Shown here: positions 20,897-29,372 of the stretch, piece by piece
Layout of the letters: the number at the start of each line of letters is the position of its first letter
Position numbering within the stretch: position 1 is the first letter of the stretch
The notes under the pieces: model-generated
Seen by the model: the letters and a program-made list of their open reading frames with translations, nothing else
The model's database searches: none
What the model was told of the DNA's origin: nothing
DNA from: Glaciecola amylolytica
GTDB taxonomy: Bacteria; Bacteroidota; Bacteroidia; Flavobacteriales_D; Crocinitomicaceae
Direction of reading: 5' to 3'
Assembly (NCBI GenBank): GCA_003856375.1
Contig: CP034120.1
Location: 372,001 to 436,000, forward strand
DNA length: 64,000 bases
Made by a program: the position numbers and the translations under genes

Positions 20897-21067
20897 ATGG
20901 ACAACAAACAAAAATTACAGGAAGAAATCACAGTGCTTGAGGCACAGTTGACGGGTGACATGTTTGCAGATATGGACATCAAAGACAAAATCCACAATCT
21001 GAAAATGCAGGTAGAAGGTGTGCGTCCGATGGACAGCTACATCGAATGCGTTGGTTGCGGATCTTAA
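20897..21067 (+). CDS. Small acidic protein with C-terminal CxxC motif
   Basis: 56 residues: a predicted coiled-coil or helical N-terminal part (KLQEEITVLEAQLTGDMFADMDIKDKIHNLK) and a C-terminal ECVGCGS. No signal peptide or membrane segment, so cytoplasmic. Small Bacteroidota proteins of this shape exist, but I cannot name a function; the CVGC pair could bind metal or be redox-active. It has its own hairpin terminator and lies on the opposite strand inside the glycan region, so it is a stand-alone gene rather than part of that locus. Confidence 0.7.
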   Translation: MDNKQKLQEEITVLEAQLTGDMFADMDIKDKIHNLKMQVEGVRPMDSYIECVGCGS

Positions 21068-21090
21068 GATCAGAATTACTTACCTGAAGT

Positions 21091-21127
21091 GAAAAAGCAT
21101 ACTAAAAAGAAGTATGCTTTTTCTTTT
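21091..21127 (+). terminator. Rho-independent terminator after the CxxC protein gene
   Basis: GAAAAAGCATACT / AGTATGCTTTTTC inverted repeat around AAAAAGA, followed by a T tract; 23 bases past the stop codon. Confidence 0.85.
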
Positions 21128-21130
21128 TAA

Positions 21131-21379
21131 CGTTTTTCTCTTATCATACTGCTGCTCAAACGTATTGCTTTCTGGGATTCCAAATGGCTTGTTTTTCAGA
21201 CTACGGAAGCCTTTAATCCGGGAACCCGGACTTCAAGCGGAGATTTTTCCGTAAATATTGCGATTCCTGCAACCGCATCTGTGAGTTCAACCCGACTGAG
21301 AATTTTGAAATCCGGATTGTATTTGGTGGTATTGAAGAATGAATCGGGGACTTCCACAAGGAAGATTCACAAAGAATAA
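21131..21379 (+). pseudogene. Decayed remnant of a T9SS-secreted GEVED-type protein
   Basis: An open frame of 82 codons without a start codon lies between TAA at 21128-21130 and TAA at 21377-21379. Its middle (TSSGDFSVNIAIPATAS then STRLRI) resembles the end of GEVED domains of secreted Bacteroidota proteins. Its last 23 residues (SGLYLVVLKNESG, then RKIHKE) look like the last strands of a T9SS type A sorting domain. The roughly 60 residues normally between these two parts are missing, so the piece appears to be an internally deleted gene end. It converges on the glycosyltransferase stop at 21385. Confidence 0.55.
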
Positions 21380-21384
21380 GTGTT

Positions 21385-22461
21385 TTACTTTTGAAGAAGC
21401 TGAAGATACTCTTCTTTCCATGCTTCGATGCTCCAGCTTGTCTGAATCGTTTTGCGGGCATTCTTTCCGAGTTCTTTTCTCAAAGCTTCATCCTGCAATA
21501 ACTTTCTCAGATTCATTTCCCATTCTTCTGCCGAATCGGCAATCAATCCGTTTTCAAGATGCTGAATGATTTTGGTGTTGACTCCAACCGGAGAAACAAT
21601 ACTCGCCATTCCGAGACTCATGTATTGGAGCGCTTTAAATCCGCATTTTCCTTCCGACCAGGCATCTAAAACAAGTGGCATGACTCCGATCTGAATTTCT
21701 GCCAGATCATCAATTTCCGTATCTTCTTTCCAATCCTGATAAGCCAGTGATTTCAATTGATAATCCGGTTTTCTGTTCGAAATGACCTTGAAGGTAAATT
21801 CAAATTCCTGTTCCAGTTTCCGGAGAATGGGAATAACGAAATCCAGATAATGCATGGTGGAATGAGTTCCTGTCCAGCCGATCACAAGCGGTTTTTGTTC
21901 CTGATCAACTAATTTCGAGTGTTGGTTTTCCGTGTCGATAGTTGTAGGAATGATTGTCACGTTCGGATTAAACTGTTTCGTATAATTCGCTAAGAAATCA
22001 TTTCCGGCACTCACTTTTTCCGCCCAGCGAATCAGGTAACGGACTTTCCAGTAGCATTTCAATTTCTGAAACCGGGCATTGACGGAACTGTAGTTTGGAA
22101 TCCAGATCGCATCGTCAAAATCGTAGATATACTTTTTGCGCATGATTTTTACCAGAATCCACTCGAATACGGGCGGCCCGACATGAGCCATTTCCCGGTG
22201 CATGAAAATGTGTTTTGCGCCGATTAGTCTGAAAAGCAAAACCCAGCGGCGCAGGAAATTGTAGTTCAGATCGATGAATTTTTGAAAAAACTTTCCTTTC
22301 TGGTACAAGCGATTCCAGCTTTTTTGGGTGTGAAAAGCATGGTAATGAATTTCGAAACCGTGTTCTTCCAGAAAAGGCAGATACTGTTCAAATCTGAAAC
22401 GCTGTGATGGAGCTTCTCCTTTCGGATAGGGAGCAATAATATGGAGTTTCTTCAAATTCAC
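21385..22461 (-). CDS. Glycosyltransferase (GT4-like, GT-B fold)
   Basis: 358 residues. The N-terminal Rossmann half starts KLHIIAPYPKGEAPSQRFRFEQYL. The C-terminal nucleotide-sugar half has PLVIGWTGTHSTMHYL, GVMPLVLDAWSEGKCGFKALQYMSLG and a MASIVSPVGVN loop, with the acidic E-x7-E type motif replaced by a related KCGFK...Y block. It transfers an unknown sugar during glycan repeat-unit assembly on the cytoplasmic face. The start codon is GTG at 22461 because no ATG is available in frame. It is the last gene of the minus-strand glycan operon. Confidence 0.85.
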   Translation of the reverse strand: MNLKKLHIIAPYPKGEAPSQRFRFEQYLPFLEEHGFEIHYHAFHTQKSWNRLYQKGKFFQKFIDLNYNFLRRWVLLFRLIGAKHIFMHREMAHVGPPVFEWILVKIMRKKYIYDFDDAIWIPNYSSVNARFQKLKCYWKVRYLIRWAEKVSAGNDFLANYTKQFNPNVTIIPTTIDTENQHSKLVDQEQKPLVIGWTGTHSTMHYLDFVIPILRKLEQEFEFTFKVISNRKPDYQLKSLAYQDWKEDTEIDDLAEIQIGVMPLVLDAWSEGKCGFKALQYMSLGMASIVSPVGVNTKIIQHLENGLIADSAEEWEMNLRKLLQDEALRKELGKNARKTIQTSWSIEAWKEEYLQLLQK

Positions 22462-22506
22462 GATAGCAAATGTGGGCTTTTTTTTTGAAATGCGATCAGC
22501 GAATTC

Positions 22507-23724
22507 TTATCCGACAAAACGGTCATAAATAGAGAAGTAAGATTCAACCCCTCGTTCCAATCCGAAATACTCTCTGGCTCCCAGCATCGTACTTTCCTTA
22601 TTGAAGTCCGGAAAATCAAGGTTGAAAGAAGATATCGTTTCGTCTTTGGTGTTTTTTAAGACCAGCCCGGCGTGATATTGATGCACGATTTCATCCGTAT
22701 CACCGACACCTGCATTGCAGATAAGCGGAATTCCCATGGCCATGATTTCACCTTGTTTGGTTGGCGATGATGCCTTTTTGGAAAAAGTAGGACGGATAAA
22801 AAAGATCGAACAATCAAAAAGCGAAATGAACAAAGGAACATTTTGATGCTGCACGGAAATCACACGGATCGAATCCGGATTGATCTCCAGTTTTTTAGCT
22901 TCCTGCATAATGGAAGTGGTAGATTCTTTCGTCACAAAGAGAAAAACAGCATTTGGTTTCAAGCGCTTGATATGCTTGAATGCCAGAAGCATTTCCGGCA
23001 GTTGATACCAGGTTCCAATCGACCCGACATAGCCGACAACGTATTTATCTGTTAGTTGGTGTTCGTTTTTCTTTTTAAACAGAAGTTCCTCGTTGTTTTT
23101 TTGAGGATTGAAAAGTTTTAAATCAACACAACACGGAATCACGGTGATTTTTTCCGAAACAACGGATTTCAGATTCCAGGTCAGGATTTCCTGTTTACCA
23201 AGCTCTGTTAAACTCACGATCGCGTCGCTTTCTTCAAAAAAACGCTTTTCCTGCTTTTTGAAATAATTATAGATGGATTTGAACAAAGGATTGCTGATTT
23301 TCCAGATTCCTCCTTCAATCCGCTCATCGGCCCAAAAACCACGCATATCGAAAAGCAATCGAAGACCTTTTTTATGTTTGAGTTTCAATCCGATCAATGC
23401 GCTGATATAACTTCTGCAATGAACGAGTTGAAAATGTTTCTCCTGATGCAGTGAAAAGGCAGCGCGGCTCATTTTTCGAATATCAAACAGGGTTGATAAT
23501 ACCGGAGGACGTTTGGTGTAAGCAAGTGGTTTCCAATGAATGTTGTTTTCATCGCAAAGAGCCTGAATTTTGGCGCGATCCTGTTCAAAACGTTCCGGTT
23601 TTTCAAAGCTTATCAGCGTGAAAGAGATTCCTCTCTGACTCAATCCGATCAAATAGGGAAGAACCTGACTTTGTCCGAGCGGATCCGTCATACCATCGTA
23701 TGATAAGTAAAGAACATTTTTCAT
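22507..23724 (-). CDS. Glycosyltransferase (GT4-like)
   Basis: 405 residues. The start YLSYDGMTDPLGQSQVLPYL is typical of one GT4 subgroup that binds acceptor in the N-terminal domain. The C-terminal donor domain has VVGYVGSIGTWYQLPEML and PTKQGEIMAMGIPLICNAGVGDTDEIV, where the E near SPTKQGE corresponds to the conserved acidic donor-binding residue. ATG start at 23724. The next upstream gene ends 53 bases before it. Confidence 0.88.
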   Translation of the reverse strand: MKNVLYLSYDGMTDPLGQSQVLPYLIGLSQRGISFTLISFEKPERFEQDRAKIQALCDENNIHWKPLAYTKRPPVLSTLFDIRKMSRAAFSLHQEKHFQLVHCRSYISALIGLKLKHKKGLRLLFDMRGFWADERIEGGIWKISNPLFKSIYNYFKKQEKRFFEESDAIVSLTELGKQEILTWNLKSVVSEKITVIPCCVDLKLFNPQKNNEELLFKKKNEHQLTDKYVVGYVGSIGTWYQLPEMLLAFKHIKRLKPNAVFLFVTKESTTSIMQEAKKLEINPDSIRVISVQHQNVPLFISLFDCSIFFIRPTFSKKASSPTKQGEIMAMGIPLICNAGVGDTDEIVHQYHAGLVLKNTKDETISSFNLDFPDFNKESTMLGAREYFGLERGVESYFSIYDRFVG

Positions 23725-23777
23725 TTCAGACTTCGCTTAAACAGGAAAAAAAGAGTGATTTACAAACGTCATTCAAC

Positions 23778-24716
23778 TTAACGCAGATTATTCAGAATAA
23801 TCTCAATTCCCTGCTCCAAACTCATAAAAGGCCGCCCCAATAATTCATTCATTTTTGAAACATCCGGTTGTCTTCTGGTCATATCGCCTTCTTCCAATGG
23901 CGGCAAGTATGCAATTTTGGATTGAGAATTTGTCAGTCGGATGATGGTTTGTGCCAGTTCCAAAATAGTCACAATGCTTCCGTTGCCGATATTTGCCACG
24001 TCGTTTACCACCAAGTCGGATTCCATTGCTTTGATACAAGCATCCAGGTTGTCGTCGATGTAGCAGAACGTGCGTGTCTGAGATCCGTCGCCGTAAACAG
24101 GAATGTCCTGATTGGCAAGTGCCAGTTTGAGGAAGCGAGACATCACGAAATCAGTGCTTTGTTTTGGTCCGTAGGTATTGAAAAAACGGAAAAGGGTATA
24201 ATCCAAACCGTATTCCTGCTGGTAAGACCGAAAATAAGATTCACCGACATTTTTAACTACCGCATAGGGAAGGCGTGAGTTCAACGGAGTAATGGTTTCG
24301 TGCTGTGGTAAATGAACCGGTTCTCCGTATACTTCGGATGAGGAAGCGTAGAATACCCGTTTTACACCTGTACGTTTGGACAAATCCAGAATATTCCGGA
24401 TTCCATGAATATCGTCCAGAACCATAATCGGATTTTCAAGTGTTCGTTTCACACCGACTACAGCGGCGTAATGGAAAACATAGTCAAAGTTGTATAAACT
24501 GAAAACGGGAGCAATGTCATCAAAGTTGTTGACATCTCCATGAATGAATTTACATCGCTCGTGCTGAGGAATATTTTCTTTCTTCCCGGTTAGAAAATTG
24601 TCTACTAAGACTACAAAATAATCAGGGTTTTGAAGCAGTTTGTCGGCAAGAGAAGAAGGAATAAATCCAGCTCCACCGGTAATAAGAATATTTTTTTTTG
24701 ATTGAGTCATTGTCAT
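23778..24716 (-). CDS. NAD-dependent nucleotide-sugar epimerase/dehydratase
   Basis: 312-residue extended SDR. It has the TGGAGFIPSS NAD-binding loop (Pro replaces the usual Gly), SSSEVYGEP, catalytic YAVVK, and FFNTYGPKQ. This layout matches UDP-glucose 4-epimerase or UDP-glucuronate decarboxylase relatives; the exact sugar product cannot be read from sequence alone. The start ATG overlaps the stop of the amidotransferase upstream by 4 bases (ATGA), so translation is coupled. Confidence 0.85.
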   Translation of the reverse strand: MTMTQSKKNILITGGAGFIPSSLADKLLQNPDYFVVLVDNFLTGKKENIPQHERCKFIHGDVNNFDDIAPVFSLYNFDYVFHYAAVVGVKRTLENPIMVLDDIHGIRNILDLSKRTGVKRVFYASSSEVYGEPVHLPQHETITPLNSRLPYAVVKNVGESYFRSYQQEYGLDYTLFRFFNTYGPKQSTDFVMSRFLKLALANQDIPVYGDGSQTRTFCYIDDNLDACIKAMESDLVVNDVANIGNGSIVTILELAQTIIRLTNSQSKIAYLPPLEEGDMTRRQPDVSKMNELLGRPFMSLEQGIEIILNNLR

Positions 24717-25834
24717 TTTTTTGGAAATAAAAAGCGATAAGTCCGGTATACGAATTTAATAGCCTTTTTTGAATTAGGAAAGTCTTTATATGTCAAAGGC
24801 TTTGTTTGAAGAATCTGATCGAATTCTTCCGGAGAAATTTGCAGCTTTTTACAGATGAAAACCTTTTCATTTTCAATGGTTTCCGGATTGTATGGAAGTG
24901 CTTCCAATTGTTTCAAAGCCTCTTCCCGGGTTATCTGTCCGGAGCTGATTTGCGTTGAAAAAGTTGCTAAACGATAGTCGAAACCATGTTTTACCGGCAT
25001 AATGTAAGATTGCCAAAAACTGGTGTAGCGCGATTCATGGTGTTTTCTTGTTGGAAACTGACAACCGAGTTCTTTTTCCAGGAGAAGCCTTGCTTCATCT
25101 TTGTTGTAATTGATGAAGTTGAGCGGATAATAGGTTTTGATTCCCTTGAGCATTTTGTAGTTGAATTCCTTCCAAAGTCCGAAATCAGGTGTTTTTTCCC
25201 GCTGAACACTGCTGAAAGTCCGAACGATGTGCCGGTACAATTTCATGTCTTTCATGACATGGTATCCCCATTGAAGCGGCAAAATACCTTCAGAGGAGTA
25301 ATTTCCACCGGAAAGAATTGTTTTTACCCGATACTTTTTTGCCAGTTGATGCAATGCAGCCGGAATTGCCAGATCCGTTGGAATTTCGATATCAACAATG
25401 GACGATCGGAGAAACGCGAGTTGTATTTCCCTGAACTCGGACCAATCCAATACCACGGTTTCCAGATCCAGATTCAATTGAGAGGCTACTTTTTGGATAT
25501 TCTGAACCGCGAATTCGGTGTTCCAGCCATTATCCAAATGAACCAATAAGGGATTCAAACCCATCCGTTTTGCAAAGTATGCCGTGTAACAGCTGTCAAC
25601 ACCGCCGCTGATCCCGATAATGGAATCATACTCTTTCCCTTTTCCTTTTGATTTGATCCGATCGATGAGGTGGTGAATATGACTTTCGTTTTTCTCAGAA
25701 TCGTTGAAAAGTGGACTTATTCTCAATAAATAATCCGAGCAATGATTACATATTCCATCTTGATTAAAGATAATGTCAGGATCACTGGTATCCATTACAC
25801 ATCTTACGCATTGTTGATATCGAGGATCAAGCAT
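24713..25834 (-). CDS. N-acetyl sugar amidotransferase (WbpG/WbuX-like)
   Basis: 373 residues. Four Cys near the N-terminus (Cys9, Cys12, Cys29 and Cys32, in CVRC and CNHC) look like a zinc site. They are followed by an ATP-pyrophosphatase loop GISGGVDS (residues 74-81) and SGGNYSSEG. WbpG/WbuX-type enzymes turn a sugar N-acetyl group into an acetamidino group, using ammonia normally supplied by HisH/HisF-like partners (as in WbuY/WbuZ). No such partner is encoded in this window. It overlaps the downstream epimerase gene by 4 bases and is separated by 112 bases from the upstream glycosyltransferase gene. Confidence 0.85.
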   Translation of the reverse strand: MLDPRYQQCVRCVMDTSDPDIIFNQDGICNHCSDYLLRISPLFNDSEKNESHIHHLIDRIKSKGKGKEYDSIIGISGGVDSCYTAYFAKRMGLNPLLVHLDNGWNTEFAVQNIQKVASQLNLDLETVVLDWSEFREIQLAFLRSSIVDIEIPTDLAIPAALHQLAKKYRVKTILSGGNYSSEGILPLQWGYHVMKDMKLYRHIVRTFSSVQREKTPDFGLWKEFNYKMLKGIKTYYPLNFINYNKDEARLLLEKELGCQFPTRKHHESRYTSFWQSYIMPVKHGFDYRLATFSTQISSGQITREEALKQLEALPYNPETIENEKVFICKKLQISPEEFDQILQTKPLTYKDFPNSKKAIKFVYRTYRFLFPKK

Positions 25835-25946
25835 TCTACAAAATTAATAGAACGATTAAGGAAACGGCAAATTTTTCAGGACTAAAAAATAAGTAGAAGA
25901 AATGAACGAATATTTGATACGATCAGGTGAACGTTTCAGGAATACA

Positions 25947-26834
25947 CTAGAGAATAATGTGTTTGATCGTTGCCCAAAAAACCCGTTGAAAAAATGCTTT
26001 TTGACTATTCCGCACGGCCTTGAAGAGGTATTTTACAGCTTTGGATTTATGTCCGTTGGATGCTAAGTCTACGGCAAGAATCAGGTAGTTGCGCATTTTG
26101 AAATAGCCTGATTTTCCTGAAAGAAATTGTATGACTTCTTTGTTTGAGGTCGTTGTATCTATGAACGTATTGAATCTGTTTTCAAGTTGTTCCATCTGAT
26201 TCATCGTCAATACGCTGCGTTCCGGATGATGAATGATCACAGAAGTAACTTGGTTGATTGCAATCATGGGGTATTTTGCTGCCAGCCGCAACCACAATTC
26301 ATAGTCTTCACTGGCGCTTAATTTTCTGTTTTCATTGAATTTGTTTTCCAGTGCAATACCTGATTTAACGATCACTGCATTACAGGAGAAACAATTACCC
26401 TGAATCAGCCGATGTTTGATTTCATTTTCCTTTTCAGGAAGAATAAAACCGGGAGTGTAGGTGTTGCTCTTCGGGAAGTAATTTTTATAACCAAAGATCA
26501 AAATTTCGGGGTTTCCATTTTTGGCTACGGCTTCCTGAATATCTGAAACATGATTGGGCAGAAGAAGGTCATCACTGTCGAGCCAGTTCACATACATGCC
26601 TTTTGCTTTCTGAGTTCCGAAATTTCTTGCCGCACCCCGTTCACCGTTTTTGATCACGTAGTACTGAACCTTTTCAGAAAGAAACGGCGCTACGATTTCT
26701 GATGTGTTGTCTGTGCTTCCGTCATCAACAATGATTACTTCAAAATCTCCACAAGTCTGATCCAAGACACTTTTTAAGGTGTTCTCAATTAAATGAGCAC
26801 GATTATATGTTGGAATAACAATGGAGAGAAGCAT
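25947..26834 (-). CDS. Family 2 glycosyltransferase (GT-A fold)
   Basis: 295 residues beginning LLSIVIPTYNRAHLIENTLKS, with the nucleotide-binding VIIVDDGSTDNT and the DxD-type site NWLDSDDLL. A likely catalytic/acceptor region follows (SASEDYELWLRLAAKYP). It adds one sugar to a lipid-linked intermediate. The stop of the upstream glycosyltransferase gene is 2 bases before its ATG, so the two are cotranscribed. Confidence 0.9.
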   Translation of the reverse strand: MLLSIVIPTYNRAHLIENTLKSVLDQTCGDFEVIIVDDGSTDNTSEIVAPFLSEKVQYYVIKNGERGAARNFGTQKAKGMYVNWLDSDDLLLPNHVSDIQEAVAKNGNPEILIFGYKNYFPKSNTYTPGFILPEKENEIKHRLIQGNCFSCNAVIVKSGIALENKFNENRKLSASEDYELWLRLAAKYPMIAINQVTSVIIHHPERSVLTMNQMEQLENRFNTFIDTTTSNKEVIQFLSGKSGYFKMRNYLILAVDLASNGHKSKAVKYLFKAVRNSQKAFFQRVFWATIKHIIL

Positions 26835-26836
26835 GC

Positions 26837-27946
26837 TTAATCAGTATAGATTTCGTTTAATTGCGCAATGTATCCGGCAAAACTAAACATTTCGCTGACG
26901 CTTTCCGGACCTTTCAGTTTTAATTTTTCATTAAGCGTCTGATCGTCCAGCAGAAGCAGCATTGCTTGATGGATTGCAACGGAATCCTGAAAGGGAACTA
27001 CCAGCGCATTTTCTTCGTGAACAATGAATTCTCTGGCAATGCCGCTTAAGGTGAAAATGGATGGAATACCTGCCGCAAGTGCTTCTACATATGTTTGCCC
27101 GAAAGCCTCACAACTCGGATTGATCGGCACATGAACGTACAAATCGAAGAGTTGATACAAGTCATAGACATTGTTTTCAAAACTGACGACACGCACATTT
27201 TGCGGTGGAATAGTTTGCACTAATTCGTTGATTTCTTTCGAATAATCTGCATTGTCGGAAGCCCCGAAAAGACACAGTAAGGCATCGGGATGTGTTTTCA
27301 GTAATTGCTGAAATGCATCGATGGTATATTGGATTCCTTTCAATTCAAGCCAGCGGGAAATAATCCCGACCACCGGAAATTGGTTGTTCGGATTGTAATC
27401 CTTTTTGATTCGGAGCACTTCCTCGTTTTGCGGATGAGAAAAACGCTCAAGATTGAATCCGTGGTGGATCAGGATGCGTTTTTTAGCCGGAACACCTTGT
27501 TTTTCCAATAAATCATCAATGTTTTTGGAAATGGCCACAATGCGTGTCGCAAGTCTGTTTTGAACTTTATCAATGATGCGCTCTTTCCAATGGATGTTCA
27601 AAGGTTCTCCGGAATGTCGGGTATAAATGCGCGTTTTGACTTTAGCCAGTTTTGCTGCCCATAACCCGATCCAGTTGGCCTGAGCCAAATGACAATGAAC
27701 ATGCGTAACCTGCTGTTCTTTCAGAATTTTCTTACAGGCAAGAATGACTTTCCGTGATTTTAAAAGACTTCCTGCTTCAAGAGTCGATACCGGGAACTGA
27801 TTCTCCAGCAAAAAACGGTGTAATTCTCCATGAGTGCAATTGATCAGAATATAGCAAACATCCAATTTTTGAGCTCGTAAAGACAAAGCGGTTTGTTCGA
27901 AGTAAACAGCCTTATTGATATCTGATATAATGAGAGCGATTTTCAG
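26837..27946 (-). CDS. Glycosyltransferase (GT4) with no ATG/GTG start
   Basis: A GT4 enzyme of about 369 residues. The donor domain has VVGIISRWLELKGIQYTIDAF, VRVVSFENNVYDLYQLFD and the conserved CEAFGQTYVEALAAGIPSI. In the frame upstream of the first common alternative codon (TTG at 27886) lies the expected first beta strand KIALIISDINKAVYFEQTA, after an in-frame TAG at 27962-27964. The only plausible starts there are CTG at 27946 or 27952. Either a CTG start is used or an ATG was lost by one base. It is shown here from CTG 27946; starting at 27886 would remove the first strand of the Rossmann fold. Confidence 0.75.
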   Translation of the reverse strand: MKIALIISDINKAVYFEQTALSLRAQKLDVCYILINCTHGELHRFLLENQFPVSTLEAGSLLKSRKVILACKKILKEQQVTHVHCHLAQANWIGLWAAKLAKVKTRIYTRHSGEPLNIHWKERIIDKVQNRLATRIVAISKNIDDLLEKQGVPAKKRILIHHGFNLERFSHPQNEEVLRIKKDYNPNNQFPVVGIISRWLELKGIQYTIDAFQQLLKTHPDALLCLFGASDNADYSKEINELVQTIPPQNVRVVSFENNVYDLYQLFDLYVHVPINPSCEAFGQTYVEALAAGIPSIFTLSGIAREFIVHEENALVVPFQDSVAIHQAMLLLLDDQTLNEKLKLKGPESVSEMFSFAGYIAQLNEIYTD

Positions 27947-28115
27947 AAACAGAAATTTGGTCTAAAATTATGTTTTATTTCTTGCAGATCTGTTGATTTA
28001 ATTAAAATTACCTGTCGGGTTGCTTTCTTATTCGTTTCAGCAGGCTGGATTTTGTAACTAAAAGCGTATTCAAATGAATTCAAGTACACGGTTATACTGC
28101 TTTGACAACACCAAA

Positions 28116-29372
28116 TCAATGCTTTTCAATGAGAGACTGAATGAAACGAAGCAGCCTTTCTGATTGATTTTCTCTGGAATAAAATGAAATGGACGAATCG
28201 TTTCCTTCATAGTTAATAAAACCGTTTGTTTCCCATTCGTTATACTTATGAAGCATGTAATCTGAAATTTCCTCACTTGAATGAAAAGACTTGCCTGCTC
28301 CGGTTTCTTCCAGAAGCCGGTCCAAAACATCACCGATTGAAGGTGCAACAAGAATAGGTCTTTTTGCTCCCAGGTATTCGAATATTTTCCCCGTATACAT
28401 TCCGGTATATCCTTTCATTTCCGGCTGCCATAACAAATGACTTTGCTCCATGTATTTAACAGCTTCGTGTCGTGGGATTCTATCGGTTAAAACAATTTTA
28501 TCAGTCGGAAGAGCCTCTTTGATCCGAAGGCCTGTTTCAGGAATTGAATTGGTCCCGATGAAATGAAAGCGGATTTTTGCCAACGGCTTCTCGTTCAGAA
28601 TTCTGTTGAAAGCATCCAAAAAAATGTCCAGATCCTGATTGGGGTAGATTGTTCCGATTATTGAAACGGAAAAATAGTCAAGGTCTAATTGTTCAACAGG
28701 AATAAAGCGGTTGAATATGCTTTGCTCAAAGCCGTTAAAAATCAATTCGGAGGGTTTGTGTAAGTCTTTCCGGAAATACTGAATAATCTCCTCATTTACG
28801 GCCGTAATTCCTTTAGACTGCTTAAGTTTTTCTTTAATATGTCTTGACTTGAAATAGAACAGGATTCGCTCCTTCAGGTCAGAGGTTCTTTGAGTATTCA
28901 GAATCATGTGATTCTCAAAATCCCGAAAATCAGCAACGAATGGAAGTTTATGCAGTTTTGATAACTGATGCGCCAGTGTAATAATATTGAGGGGCGGAGA
29001 GCTTACCAGCAAAATATCCGGTTTCCAATGAGAGACTAACTCGGATACTTCGGATAAAAACTGCAGACTGTCAATTTCAGAATCGGTTTTTCCGGAAAGC
29101 AGATCCAAAAAAGTTTTCACAGCATTGTTCTTTCTGAGTTTTGCCTTATAAGGAAGTCTGATTACTTCCAGCCGCTCGGAGATTCGTTCGTTTTGTTTCG
29201 GAGTATCATTGCTGATGAGATAATCTGTCCATTTATTTTCATCCCCGGTCCAATGACGTGTTATTACTTTTACCTCATTTTCTTTGGAGAAATCCTGAGC
29301 AAAGGCCGCAGGTCTGTTAGCGGCAATTCCCACGCAAGGCGGATAATAATAAGCAATGATCAGAATTTTCAT
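28116..29372 (-). CDS. Glycosyltransferase (GT4-like)
   Basis: 418 residues starting MKILIIAYYYPPCVGIAANRP, typical of WbuB-like GT4 enzymes. It has the acceptor-domain blocks ILLVSSPPLNIITLAHQLSK and PFVADFRD, then a donor domain with FSVSIIGTIYPNQDL and GMYTGKIFEYLGAKRPILV. ATG start; the first 4 bases overlap the stop of the asparagine synthase-like gene upstream. A gap of about 170 bases to the next glycosyltransferase gene has no clear terminator. Confidence 0.88.
   Translation of the reverse strand: MKILIIAYYYPPCVGIAANRPAAFAQDFSKENEVKVITRHWTGDENKWTDYLISNDTPKQNERISERLEVIRLPYKAKLRKNNAVKTFLDLLSGKTDSEIDSLQFLSEVSELVSHWKPDILLVSSPPLNIITLAHQLSKLHKLPFVADFRDFENHMILNTQRTSDLKERILFYFKSRHIKEKLKQSKGITAVNEEIIQYFRKDLHKPSELIFNGFEQSIFNRFIPVEQLDLDYFSVSIIGTIYPNQDLDIFLDAFNRILNEKPLAKIRFHFIGTNSIPETGLRIKEALPTDKIVLTDRIPRHEAVKYMEQSHLLWQPEMKGYTGMYTGKIFEYLGAKRPILVAPSIGDVLDRLLEETGAGKSFHSSEEISDYMLHKYNEWETNGFINYEGNDSSISFYSRENQSERLLRFIQSLIEKH

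Noticed and set aside
24986-25549. Plus-strand open frame across the WbpG-like gene
   Set aside because: Antisense shadow of a conserved gene with clear motifs.
28070-28351. Minus-strand 93-residue frame overlapping the end of a glycosyltransferase gene
   Set aside because: Lies in an alternative frame of a conserved gene; no domain and no start context.
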